Part shown: positions 54,777 through 64,000 of the stretch, piece after piece
Layout of the letters: each line of letters starts with the position of its first letter
Numbering within the stretch: the stretch's first letter is position 1
Origin: Clarkia xantiana subsp. parviflora
Lineage: Eukaryota > Streptophyta > Magnoliopsida > Myrtales > Onagraceae
DNA length: 64,000 bases
Assembly (NCBI GenBank): GCA_036873135.1
Contig: JAPTYO010000059.1
Span: 105,585-169,584, forward strand
Direction: 5' to 3'
The notes under the pieces: generated by a model
Databases searched by the model: none
Seen by the model: only the letters and a program-made list of their open reading frames with translations
What the model was told of the DNA's origin: nothing
Program-made: the position numbers and the translations under genes

Positions 54777-55640
54777 TTTTAAAAAAAATTTAGGAAAATT
54801 TGTAGTTCCTTTTTGGCTCTTAGAGTTTTTTAAATTCAAACATGAATTGTATATGCATCATTTTCAAAAAAACCTTTTTACCTGATTTTTTTTAAAGCAT
54901 GCATTCAATATGCATTATTTTTTTTATAAAAAAAACATTTAAGGTAAATTGTGAGTTTTTTTTTTTTTTTAGCTATAGAGCTTTCAAATTCACGCATGCA
55001 TCTCAATTGCATTATTTAAAAAAAAAAAAATCCACCTGAAATTTTCATTTCAAAATATGCATTTCATATGCAATATTCAGGTAAACTGTTGTAAGTTGTG
55101 AATTTCTTAGAATAGAATCTTAACTTTCAGAATGCATTTCATATGCGTCATTCAGGTAAGATGTCGTAAGTTGTAACTTTCTTAACAGTAGAATTTTAAT
55201 TTTCGAGCATGCATGAGCATTTAAAAAAAAAATAATCAAAGTGTCATTCGTTTTTATCCAAGGTGTATTGCACTTTTTTTTGGCAAAGATCGTCATTTCA
55301 ACATACGCATGAGCGAGCATTTAAAAAAACTGGGAGTTTTGATTTTTTTTTTAAGAAAATAGTTTAACTGCGCAGTTGAGTGCTACTATTCGAGTTTAAA
55401 CAAAGGATGAGAAAACCTTTTTGAAAAAAACTTTGTTTTGAGCATTTGTTCTGCGTTCGAGCCAGATAATGCACTCAGCAAACTCCATGATGGCGCAAAA
55501 CACATTTGATCATAAATTTTGATTCATTTTCAAAAAAGTAATCAAAATTATGAAATGAATGACATTAGAGTTTTTAAAAAATCATGCATGATTTCTCATA
55601 TTCTCTACACTGATTTTTCATTCACTCTTTTCAGGTACCC
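53455..55640. repeat. AT-rich array with repeated CAG/GTAAGT motifs (element B)
   Basis: Irregular 100-200-bp units of ATGCAT words, A/T homopolymers and joined acceptor/donor-like motifs. TTTTCAGGTAAGTTGTAATT occurs around 53693 and 53898, with variants at 53520, 55078 and 55153. Reverse-oriented counterparts (CTTACCTGAATTTT) are at about 53633 and 53837. An AT microsatellite lies at about 54748-54768. There are no coding regions. Confidence 0.8.
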
Positions 55641-57084
55641 TTGGTTAAGGTATCATGTACACATAAGTTATGCCAGCTAAATGGAGCAACAAAAAAGAAC
55701 ATGCAGTCATCCAGTTGCACAAGAAACAAATTGCACACTCGAGATATCTAACGCCGAGGTGCGTTAAATTGTACTTAATTTTTTTTCTTGAGATTTGAGT
55801 ATCCATACTCTTTTGCAGGTCGGATGACCACTTCAACCAATACCGCAACCGTGTGAAACGTGAGCGCTTCCAAGAGTTTCTATGAAAAATTTCACCTACC
55901 ATGTGTGAAATTCATCCGCTTTCCAAGACGAGGTATACAACCATTATGTGGTCGGGTTTAAACCATTCAGCGGTAACCATGGGGCATCTCCCTTTGAGAT
56001 CAGACATGTCAGGAGATGAGAAAATTTTAAGAGATAATCGAGAATCCCGTGAAGATTCAATGTGCCGATCAATGTAGCTTGACTCGATCAACCGAATCCT
56101 TTTTCGAAAAAAGTTCTGAAATTTTCAATCTGCCACTAGGGGCATGTACTTTTCAGCAGGTGTACATATACAAGTTGTGGAGCAGGAGAATCAGGACATG
56201 CAGCAGGTCCAGTCGCATAGCGAGCACATTGCCCACTGAAAAATCCAACTCCAAGGTAAGAAAAGTTATGATCATGTTTATCCCCGAAATTTGAGTTTTT
56301 CCTTATTCATCGTGCAGCTTGGATAATCATCCAAATCAAAACTCCTGAAGAGCACATCTCGTGTACGGCCCCTCGCTCGTCGACCATTCTTATGCCAGTT
56401 ATCCCAGATACCTCGGACGATATCTATGCCTAAGTTTACCACTTGCGGGCTACTGTGCCAAACTCAACACCATCCATGGGTGTTCGTTAATCAGGCCATT
56501 CGTCCATTATGCGACGAATTATGAACCAGTCAGATGTAGCCGTGGGGCATTCCTGTTAAGATCAAGCATGGTTAAAAATAGAATACATCCAGAGATCTTC
56601 CTATTACGAAAGATCAAGATTCCATGAAGATCGACCGTGCTAATGAAAGAGCATTTGAGAGGAAGAAGAAATTATTGTCGGTGTCGTCCGCCCATTGAAA
56701 GGATCCTCCATTCAAGACATCGTCATAATCAACCTATTAGACAAGTTTTCCTCCGGAGAAGTTCCGAGAAATTAAAAGGTTTAATCTGCTATTAGGGGCA
56801 TGTAACATAGTTGTTGTTGATTAGTTTCTGTAGATTTTCTTTCCATTTGAAAAAAAGAAAAAAAGAGAGAAAAAAAATAAATTCCCGCTAGGTTGAAAAC
56901 CTAGTCAAAAATCAGGGAGAGGGGCATGATTGAAAACCCGCAGGGACAGTCATGGCAAAATGTGAGATGAAAAAAAGCAAAAAAACATAAAAAAAGAGTA
57001 AAAAAAGAGAAAAAGAAAGAAGAGCAAAAAAAAAAAAAAAGAGAAGAAAAAAAGAAGAGCAAAAAAAAAAAACTCATTTTTTTT
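55641..57084 (+). other. Element B middle block, non-coding, shared with element A
   Basis: It aligns by eye with 45080-45540 of element A (GGTACCCTTGGTTAAGGTAT; CATCCAGTTGCACAAGAA). It has no continuous frame and no domain. An A-rich stretch at about 56850-57075 carries the AGGTTGAAAACCTA...GGGGCATGATTGAAAACCC word also seen near 45765 and 58210. Confidence 0.6.
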
Positions 57085-58195
57085 AGGGTCACAGCCGCCC
57101 TTTAATCGGCTACAGGAAAATGAAGAGAGTGTTTGTACAAATCTTGTGAGAGCAATGAAGCAATAAAAGGGTTACAGTTGTTCCTAAATCAACTACAAAT
57201 AAAAGGGTCACAGTCATCCCTAAAATGACTATAAAAAATCAGGGCCACGGCCACCCTTCAAATGGTTACAGATAAAGAGCACTCCCGCAACATCCAAAAC
57301 GGAGAATAAGTGAAAGGGCCACAGCCACCCTCCAAACGGCTAAAGATAAAAGAGTGACCCCGCAAATCTTGAAAGGGCGGGAAAATAAAAAAGGGCCACA
57401 GTCGTCCCTAAAACGACTACAAAATAAAGGGCCACAACCACCCTTCAAATGGTTACAAATGAAGAGCGCTCCTGCAACATCAAAAGCGGAGAATAAGTGA
57501 AAGGGCCATAGCCACCCTCTAAACGGCTAAAGATAATAGAGTGACCCCGCGAATCCTGTGAGGGCGGAAAAATAAAAAGGGCCACAGTCGTCCCTAAAAA
57601 GACTACAAAATAAAGGGCCAAAGCCACCCTCCAAATGGCTACAGATAAAAGAGTGACCCCGCGAATCCTGTGAGGGCGGGAAAATAAAAAAGGGCCACAG
57701 TCGTCCCTAAAACAACTATAAAATAAAGGGCCACAGCCACCCTCCAAATGGCTACAAATAAAAGAGTGACCCCGCGAATCCTGTGAGGGCGGGAAAATAA
57801 AAAAAAGAGCCAAAGTCGTCCCTAAAACGACTACAAAATGAAGGGCCATAGCCACCCTCCAAATGGCTACAGATAAAAGAGTGACCCCACGAATCTTGTA
57901 AGGGTGGGAAAATAAAAAAGGGCCAAGTCGTCCCTAAAATGACTACAAAATAAAGGGCCACAGCCACCCTTAAAACGGCTACAAATCGAAAGAGCATTCC
58001 TGGAACATCGACGATGGAAATAAATGAAAGGGCCACAGCCACCCTCCAAATGGCTACAAATCAAAAGAGCTCTCGCGACATTGAAGACGGTGAGGAAAGG
58101 GTCACAGCCACCCTCTAAATGGCTACAAATACTCTCGCATCGAGACGGGAAATAAAGTACGGGTCACAACCACCGTTTAATCGGCTACCAAAAAA
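57085..58195. repeat. Array of about 20 small hairpins with alternating stems (element B)
   Basis: Units of about 50 bp carry a 19-nt foldback (5-bp stem, 9-nt loop), mostly alternating between AGTCG-TCCCTAAAA-CGACT and AGCCA-CCCTCCAAA-TGGCT types. Linkers read ACAAATAAAAGGGCC or AGAGTGACCCCGCGAATC. Five fully paired stem variants are seen: AGTTG/CAACT (57176-57194), AGTCA/TGACT (57212-57230), AGTCG/CGACT (57400-57418), AACCA/TGGTT (57436-57454), AGCCA/TGGCT (57735-57753). Some copies have one mismatch. Open frames on the minus strand here are repeat by-products. Confidence 0.85.
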
Positions 58196-58430
58196 AGAGA
58201 GTGCTTCCGTTAGGTTGAAAACCCGAGGGAATCCTAGGCAAAATTAGGAAATGAGGGGCATGATAGAAAATTCAGAAATTGCAATCATGGTAAAAAGGAG
58301 AGAAAATAATATCCCGATGGAATAAAAACCCATAGGGGCAATCCATGCAAAAATTAGAAAACCGAGGGGCACGGTCTAAAAATTCTGACCGTGGCAAAAT
58401 GAGAGAATATGATAGATAAAAAAAATAAAA

Positions 58431-58484
58431 ATAAAAAAGAAAAAGAAAAAGAAAAAGAAAAAGAAAAAGAAAAAGAAAAAGAAA
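58431..58484. repeat. AAAAGA microsatellite
   Basis: About eight units of AAAAGA in element B, between the hairpin array and the 27-bp repeat array. The preceding 58200-58430 carries two more copies of the GTTGAAAACCC...GAGGGGCA(T/C) word. Confidence 0.85.
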
Positions 58485-58567
58485 AGATCCCGCTAAGTTG
58501 CCGCGTCATGCGCAGCTTAGGCAAAAATTAGGGACATGCATTCAAGTCGTCAAGCCATTCGAGGCCC

Positions 58568-59046
58568 TTATCCGACGGACGCCACTAGAGGCTCTTCTCC
58601 AACGGACGCCACTAGGGGATCATTTCAAAATACCGCCACTAGAGGCTTTTCCTTGTCGCACGCCACTGGAGGCTTTACTTTTCCGCACGCCACTGGAGGC
58701 TTTACTTTCCCGCACGCCTCTGGAGGCTTTACTTTTCCGCACGCCACTGGAGGCTTTACTTTTCTGCACGCCACTGGAGGCTTTACTTTTCTGCACGCCA
58801 CTGGAGGCTTTACTTTTCCGCACGCCACTGGAGGCTTTACTTTCCGCACCGCCACTGGAGGCTCTTTACTTTTCCGCACCGTCATTGGAGGCTCTTTACT
58901 TTTCCGCACGCCACTGGAAGCTCCTTACTTTTCCGCACCGCCACTGGAGGCTCTTTACTTTTCCGCACCGCCACTGGAGGCTCTTTACTTTTCCGCACCA
59001 CTAATGGAGGCACCGCCAACAGGCGTCTCGCCGATAGAGGTTTTAT
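58568..59046. repeat. 27-33-bp tandem repeat array, about 15 units
   Basis: Core unit CGCACGCCACTGGAGGCTTT plus ACTTTTC (27 bp) in the middle. The right side has expanded units (CGCACCGCCACTGGAGGCTC plus TTTACTTTTC). Because 27 is divisible by three, several frames stay open and would give TGGFTFPHA-like repeats. I do not regard these as genes: the frames overlap, lack a domain, and the array is inside a domain-less element. Confidence 0.85.
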
Positions 59047-59180
59047 CTTTTCGCACCAGAATAAGCATATGAGCCACCTTGAAGACTTTGAAGAATTGTA
59101 AGAGAATATACTTTCTGGTCAAAATCAGTGTTTCCTCGTCTTTGGACAAACCCCTTCGGACACGTTCTACGGGAGTCCGT

Positions 59181-59196
59181 CCAAAGAGAGGCAAAC
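59181..59196 (+). other. Element B polypurine tract
   Basis: CCAAAGAGAGGCAAAC immediately before the 3' LTR. The corresponding element A segment is at 46571-46586. Confidence 0.75.
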
Positions 59197-60792
59197 TGTA
59201 AACACTCGATTTTGACCCGGACGTAACGACGTTACACATGATACGCCAAATTTTGGACGCGTCAAGCCACAAAGTCTCCAAAGATGCTCAAGGGCACATT
59301 AGGGAAATTATTATAAAATATATTTTAAATTATTTCGAATTTATTTGATATTTTCGGAATTTTTAAAATATATATATAATAATTAGTTTTTTTTTTTATT
59401 TTAGAAATTTATCTGTAAGATATTTATCTCCAGATATTATTTTTTATTCAAAAAAAATAATTATCTGTAAAGATAAATATCCTTAGGAATATTCTCTAGA
59501 ATAATTATCTGTTAGCATTTTTTATTTGAATTTTATCTGTAAACTAGACTAGGGTTTTAGTATAAATTGGAGTCTAGTTTACATTGTAAAGGACACACAG
59601 AAAAACACAAAAAGAAGCAATAATACATTATTTCTCGGGGTCTGCGCGATTTTTATCCTCTAGTGCTCAGAAAAGTTTTTTTTTTGGTTGTCTTACCCGT
59701 CAGGCCAAGGAAGCTCGCCGGTGACCACGCCGGTGGCCACGCCCTCGACCACCACCCTTGCTCGCCACCACGTCCGCCACGCCGGCCGCCAGGCCGGCCT
59801 CTCTCTCTCTCTCCCCTCTCTTTTCTCTCTCTCTCTCTCTCCATGACCAATTCTTCCCGCTCCTGTGAAGCTCCAAATCCGGCGGCCGACCTCCTCCCTC
59901 CAGACCGCCGCCACAGCCTCGCGCTGCCCCGCCGTTCCCACCGCGACCACCAGTCCCGTTCCGCCTCGCAGCCTGCTCCGCCGTGATCCTATCTCGCCGT
60001 GGTCCTGTTATCTGGTCACTCCAGATCCTGCCACATTCAGATCCGCCGCCACCCGTCCCGCCGGCCGCCTTGCTCGCCGGAGATCCGTTCCGCTGTCTCG
60101 ACGTCGCCGTCCCCCGCCGGTCCTGCCGTGACCTCCTGCCGGCCCGACCTCCACCGTAGGTGAGATCCTCCCCTCCGCTGTTTTTTTTATTAATTTATTT
60201 ATTTATTTATTTAATAATTTATTATTAATATTTGATTATTAAGTTTTCTGTTTTGAATTATTATATTATAATTAATTAAAAAATAAAATGTAATTAGTTA
60301 GACTTAATTAATAGTTTAGATGTAATTGGTAAAATTTAATTAGTAATTTAATTGTAATTGACTAATTTTAATTTAATAGCATGTTAGAAGTTTTTTTTTT
60401 AGTATTTCAGATTTCATTTTTACTAGGAGTTATAGGTTATAATTAACTTTTTAGATTTATGATTATATCTGATTAATATTTTTTATGATGAAATTTGATT
60501 AATTTTGACATTTTTAGATTAATTGAGCGTAATGTATGTAAATGATAAAATTGGAAAATTAAGTAAATTGAGTACCGAAAGGGCGTAATTAAAAATTATA
60601 TTTTAATTCGTAATAGAACCCCCGAACTCGAACTTCTGATCGTAGACCGATACTATACCTAGGTGTTTAATCAATTATTCGCTTAGGTAATTCAGGATTC
60701 TAGTTAGCCTTACAATTAACTAGTGGCGACTCTATTCAAAATGGACGTTTTCAAAAGGTAAATCCACCTTAGGTCAGATTTTAGGTCTAACA
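59197..60792 (+). repeat. Element B 3' LTR
   Basis: 1,596 bp, starting TGTAAACACTCGATTTTGAC and ending GGTCTAACA. It is collinear with the 5' LTR with scattered substitutions and small insertions (for example a duplicated GCCGGCC-rich piece near 59780). Divergence by eye is a few percent, clearly more than between the Retand-type LTRs. TATA-like TATAAATT is at 59561. Confidence 0.92.
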
Positions 60793-60797
60793 TACGT

Positions 60798-62080
60798 AAC
60801 GTGTTAAAAATGTTATGTGTAACGCGTTTAAAAAAGTAAATATTTTAATATGGAAGGTCACGGGATTGCCAAAAATAGACTCAGTTTAAATTAGGACAAT
60901 ACATATGCAATAAATATGATGTAATAATCAGAAAATATAATATATATATATATATTTTCGGATTTATTAAAGTGTATATTGAGCAAATATTGCTTTCCAA
61001 GTATTAGGGGGTAGAGTGGCTATAAATAGGTACCTAGTCTATGTAAAAAACACACAGAAAATTACTACATGAATAAAATATTATTTTTTTGGAAATCTAT
61101 GCAAACTAAGCTCTTCTGCCGTGACTGCCCATCCCGCTCCACCGGAGGTCGCCGGAAGCCCGCCTGCGCCGGTGCTCATCCCGCTGCCGGAGATCCCAGA
61201 GCCCCAGTCGTCGCCAGCCACGCCTGCTGCCGCCGGAGCTCGCAAGGCCAACCTGCCCAGTCCATCACTTCGCCCCAGCCCGTCGCTCCGCTGCGCTGTC
61301 CTCGGCTCGCCGTCCGCCAGAAATCCAGCTGGTGCTGCGCCCTCGCCCGACGTCCCGGAGACGTGGCCGCTGCTGCCGTTGCTGCTGAAGGCCGCCGGAA
61401 TCCGAGATCTGCCTGGCCATCTCCCTCCCGGTAATTGCAGGTAGTCCCGCTGCTGCTTTTCGTTTTTTTTTTAATTTATTTATTTATTTGTTTGTTTATT
61501 TATTTATATATATTTAATTATTTACTGATATTATTATTATATGTTGTTATTATTATTATGGGTATTATTGTACCATGTTAATTAGATAGTTAGATGTAAA
61601 TTAATTAGATAGCATGTGCTATGGTACATATGTATGTGACATGTAACTTTTTGTCATAATTTTGAGCATGTTAAATTTCTTTTAGACTTTAACGTAATTA
61701 GGAGTTTTAGATGCTTAATAATATTTTAAATGCTCAGTTTTATCATTAATAATAGTGTCGCGTAAAAACTAGTTTAGTTTTTTTTTTTTTTTTTATGATA
61801 GATTTATTCGTCGTAAAAGCATGCTTCAATTTTTAATTTGGCCAGCATGTTAATTAAGTACCGAAAGGGCGTGATTAGAAAAATATTTTTTTAATTCGTA
61901 ACAGAACCTTCGAACTCAAATCTTTTAACGCAGGCCAATTAATTTACTTAGGTGCTGATTTGTTTTTTTTACCTAGGTAATTTAGGTTTCTAGTTAGCCG
62001 TAATTAGCTAGTGGCGACTCTTTCAAAATTGCACGTTTTTCAAAACGTAATTCGCCTTAGGTCAGATTTTAGGTCCGACA
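60798..62080 (+). repeat. Element C: remainder of 5' LTR
   Basis: Continues the LTR begun at 51410. TATA box TATAAATAGG at 61021, ACACACA leader at about 61051, GC-rich block 61110-61440 followed by the donor-like words GTAATT/GTAGTC (61431-61446), a long AT-rich stretch, then the GTGGCGACTCTTTC end block and CCGACA end at 62080. Confidence 0.85.
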
Positions 62081-62101
62081 ATTTGGCGACTCTGCTGGGG
62101 A
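62081..62101 (+). other. Element C primer-binding site
   Basis: TTTGGCGACTCTGCTGGGGA directly after the LTR end, identical to element B. Confidence 0.85.
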
Positions 62102-62238
62102 TACAGTAATTAGAGGGTTTGGGCTTGTTAAAATTACATGTTCGCCATGTTTTAATTTTGTATAAATGTTACTCTATTTTTTTTTTGGAAGATACAAGTT
62201 TTTTTTTACTAACGTTTGTTCTTCTTGATTAAAACCTG

Positions 62239-62447
62239 CACACACCACTTTATAATAAGAACCAAACGCCTAAAACCCAGGGCGACTAGGAACCCCGGAG
62301 GTTTAGTACGGTACGACCGTAGCGGCTGGGCCGCCGGTACGGCTCGGATAAACTCTACTCGCTTGTAAAGGTCTTATGATCCCTGTGATGGGGTGAGGAA
62401 ACCACCTTGTCGGGAACCTGTCAGTGGAACCAACCATAGAGCAAAGC
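62239..62447 (+). other. Conserved post-primer leader of element C
   Basis: Same order as in A and B: CACACACCACTTTA, ACGCCTAAAACCCAGGGCGA, GGTTTAGTACGGTACGACCG, GGGGTGAGGAAACCACCTTG and TCAGTGGAACC. Here it is followed after about 270 bp by the gag-like region instead of the AT-rich array. Confidence 0.75.
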
Positions 62448-62715
62448 AAAAAACACACTACCCGAAGCTTCAATCCGGCCGATATGCGTACAAGCGTGGT
62501 TTTCGTTTTTCGCGTTGTAATTCTCGACCCTTAGGTTTTATGGTGTATAGGATATGGGTCCATGTGTAATCTTACTCTTATAATGTTGTAATTGTAATTG
62601 TGGCGTGGATATTAGTGGAAATTTTACTTTTAAAGCATGCATCATCATTTTTCAAAAATTTAGTGCCATTCGTTTCACCAACTTTAAAATGCTTTATACT
62701 CCATTTTTGGTAAGG

Positions 62716-64000
62716 ATGGAAGCACTGCGCAAATGCCCGCACATCACAGCTTTGCCGGCCCCCAAGGAGGATATCAATCGCATCTGGAATGCAGTGCTAA
62801 GCACGGAACGAGAGTACGTCACCAAGATCATTGGCAGAATTCAACGTCTCCCCGACTACCCAATAGAGTGGCACATGCTTGATGCCTTAACCAACTTTTG
62901 GGACCCTGAAAAGGCGGTGTTCGTCATCAATGGCATAGAGCTAACCCCCACACTAGAGGAATACGGACAACTAGTCCAAGGCGTCGAGTGGAATATGAAG
63001 ATTATAATGCCACAATTTGGAGCCCCGGAGAGATGTATCATGTCTGCCCTTCTACGAGCTAAAAAATGGAGGGTAGCTGATGAGCTTATGGTGAACGAGA
63101 GCATGGCATATCTATCGAACGTTTAATAAAGTGGATCGAATTTAGAATGAAAGATGATCGAGCGATCCGAGGAGCAACCCACGCCTATCTCCTACTATTT
63201 TTTGGGACTGTCTTATTCCCCCGCTCCAAAAGCCATATAGACGTGGCCCTGGCACACATCGTCCTTCAGGTGGTCGAAGGCAGAGGTTACACAGTGGCGT
63301 TGCTTTGCGAAAAAATCACGTCACTAAACCTCGTAAAGGCTAAAGGAAAAGGGGTAATTAGGGCAAATCCAGCTTTACTACAAATATGGTTTTTAAGTCA
63401 CTTAGTTGAGATTGGCGCGGGTTTCCCCAAATTTCGTTTCCTCATTGACCAACAAATTATATCAAAGATGATAGATTATTATCGCCATGTAAATAGAGGA
63501 TGGAGTGCCCTTGAGTGGAAAAAGCATTTTTCGAAACTTTTACCTAAAGATATTTTGTGGGTAGCTCGTTGGTTTTCACCAAAACCCGTATTTTTAAAAT
63601 GCAAAGATTTCAAAGGTATTCCTCTTATTAGTCACCTAGGCTCAGTGGTCACCTACCCGGCTCGAGTCACACGACAGCTTGGGGCCTCCAAGGTATACCA
63701 ACGAGCGCAACAGGATCTTCTCTGGTTTTCAACTGGCACGACGACAAAATCACTCAAGCCACACTCAAAAAAGGTGCCGAGCATATTCAAAAGATTTGGG
63801 AGAACCGAGACGAGGAGAAAGTCCAAATGCCAAATGATCTAGGAGAAGAGGAGAGGATGTATTGCGCCACCAAAGAATACATTTACCGGTTTCATACTAC
63901 CCCAAGGGAGTCACTCATTGACCCTACAGAGATCCTCAGACCAAAGCCGCAAGCTCAAGACCCCTCTAATGAAGATGTGTACGATACACTGGTAACCCGG
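62716..64000 (+). pseudogene. Element C gag-like region (DUF7745-type), frameshifted, runs off window
   Basis: From ATG 62716 the frame encodes a segment with LDALTNFWDPEKAVFVINGI and TPTLEEYGQLVQGV, typical of the plant DUF7745/gag-like proteins linked to Ogre elements. The frame stops with TAA at 63124-63126, but homologous sequence (RLIKWIEFR..., then FFGTVLFPRSKSHIDVALAH) continues in another frame from about 63118. A second frame change near 63716 precedes an open stretch (VQMPNDLGEEERMYCATKEY) that runs to the window end. Two frame breaks make this copy unlikely to give a full gag. The pol part, if any, lies outside. Confidence 0.75.

Larger units (their letters stand above)
51447..60792 (+). 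mobile_element. Element B: complete non-autonomous Ogre-like LTR retrotransposon, TSD TACGT
   Basis: 9,346 bp flanked by TACGT at 51442-51446 and 60793-60797. Layout: LTR, primer site 52990, conserved leader 53187-53403, AT-rich acceptor/donor-motif array about 53455-55640, a block shared with element A (55630-56830), hairpin array 57085-58195, A-rich microsatellite, 27-bp repeat array 58568-59046, polypurine tract 59181, LTR. No gag, protease, reverse transcriptase or integrase motif is visible, so it must have moved using enzymes made elsewhere. It sits in the 5' LTR of element C and is therefore younger than C. Confidence 0.93.

Noticed and set aside
57266..58064. Minus-strand frames over the hairpin array
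   Set aside because: Frames come from repeat units without stops, end abruptly between units and have no recognisable motif.
58498..59072. Possible repeat protein (TGGFTFPHA units)
   Set aside because: Created by a 27-bp tandem repeat; several frames are equally open, and the host element has no coding domains.

Overview
The window is nuclear DNA from a flowering plant, most likely a eudicot. The evidence is a many-exon ATM-type kinase gene with short GT-AG introns, AT-rich introns and intergenic DNA, a plant-specific DUF1645-type gene, and plant Ty3/gypsy (Tat, Retand and Ogre-like) retrotransposons. The species cannot be fixed from sequence alone.

Left third (1-24.96 kb): the 3' part of the ATM serine/threonine kinase gene on the + strand. 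I could place 54 exons whose reading phases all agree (648-24743). They give about 1,950 codons through the FAT, PI3K-like kinase and FATC regions to a natural stop. Three introns hold copies of one 0.8-0.9 kb MITE family with long inverted ends and 9-bp target duplications; the first copy is cut by the window edge. Exon 22 has a decayed tandem copy with its own splice donor, separated by a CT microsatellite.

Middle (25-30.5 kb): a short single-exon DUF1645-like gene, then gene-poor DNA with a 512-bp tandem duplication, a Tourist-like MITE with TTA target duplication, and a possible small Helitron.

30.5-41.9 kb: a complete and recent Tat/Retand-type LTR retrotransposon (11.4 kb, target duplication AAGTC). 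Its sense gag-pol is broken by one stop and two frameshifts inside the integrase. On the opposite strand, between pol and the 3' LTR, lies an intact gene that I model as four exons in consistent phase with its own TATA box. A 14-unit minisatellite lies between the two coding units.

41.9-64 kb: nested retrotransposons of an Ogre-like group that share the primer-binding site TTTGGCGACTCTGCTGGGGA. Element A is decayed and is interrupted by a solo LTR (target duplication ACATG) and by a Mutator-like MITE that itself carries a second MITE, each with perfect 9-bp duplications. Element B (51447-60792, target duplication TACGT) has complete LTRs and no protein domains. It sits inside the 5' LTR of element C, whose gag-like (DUF7745-type) region starts near 62.7 kb and runs off the window. 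A, B and C share a leader just after the primer site. A and B also share a long AT-rich array of joined acceptor/donor-like motifs and an array of small hairpins whose stems change in a compensating way. These non-coding arrays are the most unusual content of the window.

Apart from ATM, the DUF1645-like gene and the antisense gene inside the Retand-type element, I see no convincing intact protein gene. No tRNA, rRNA or CRISPR is visible.
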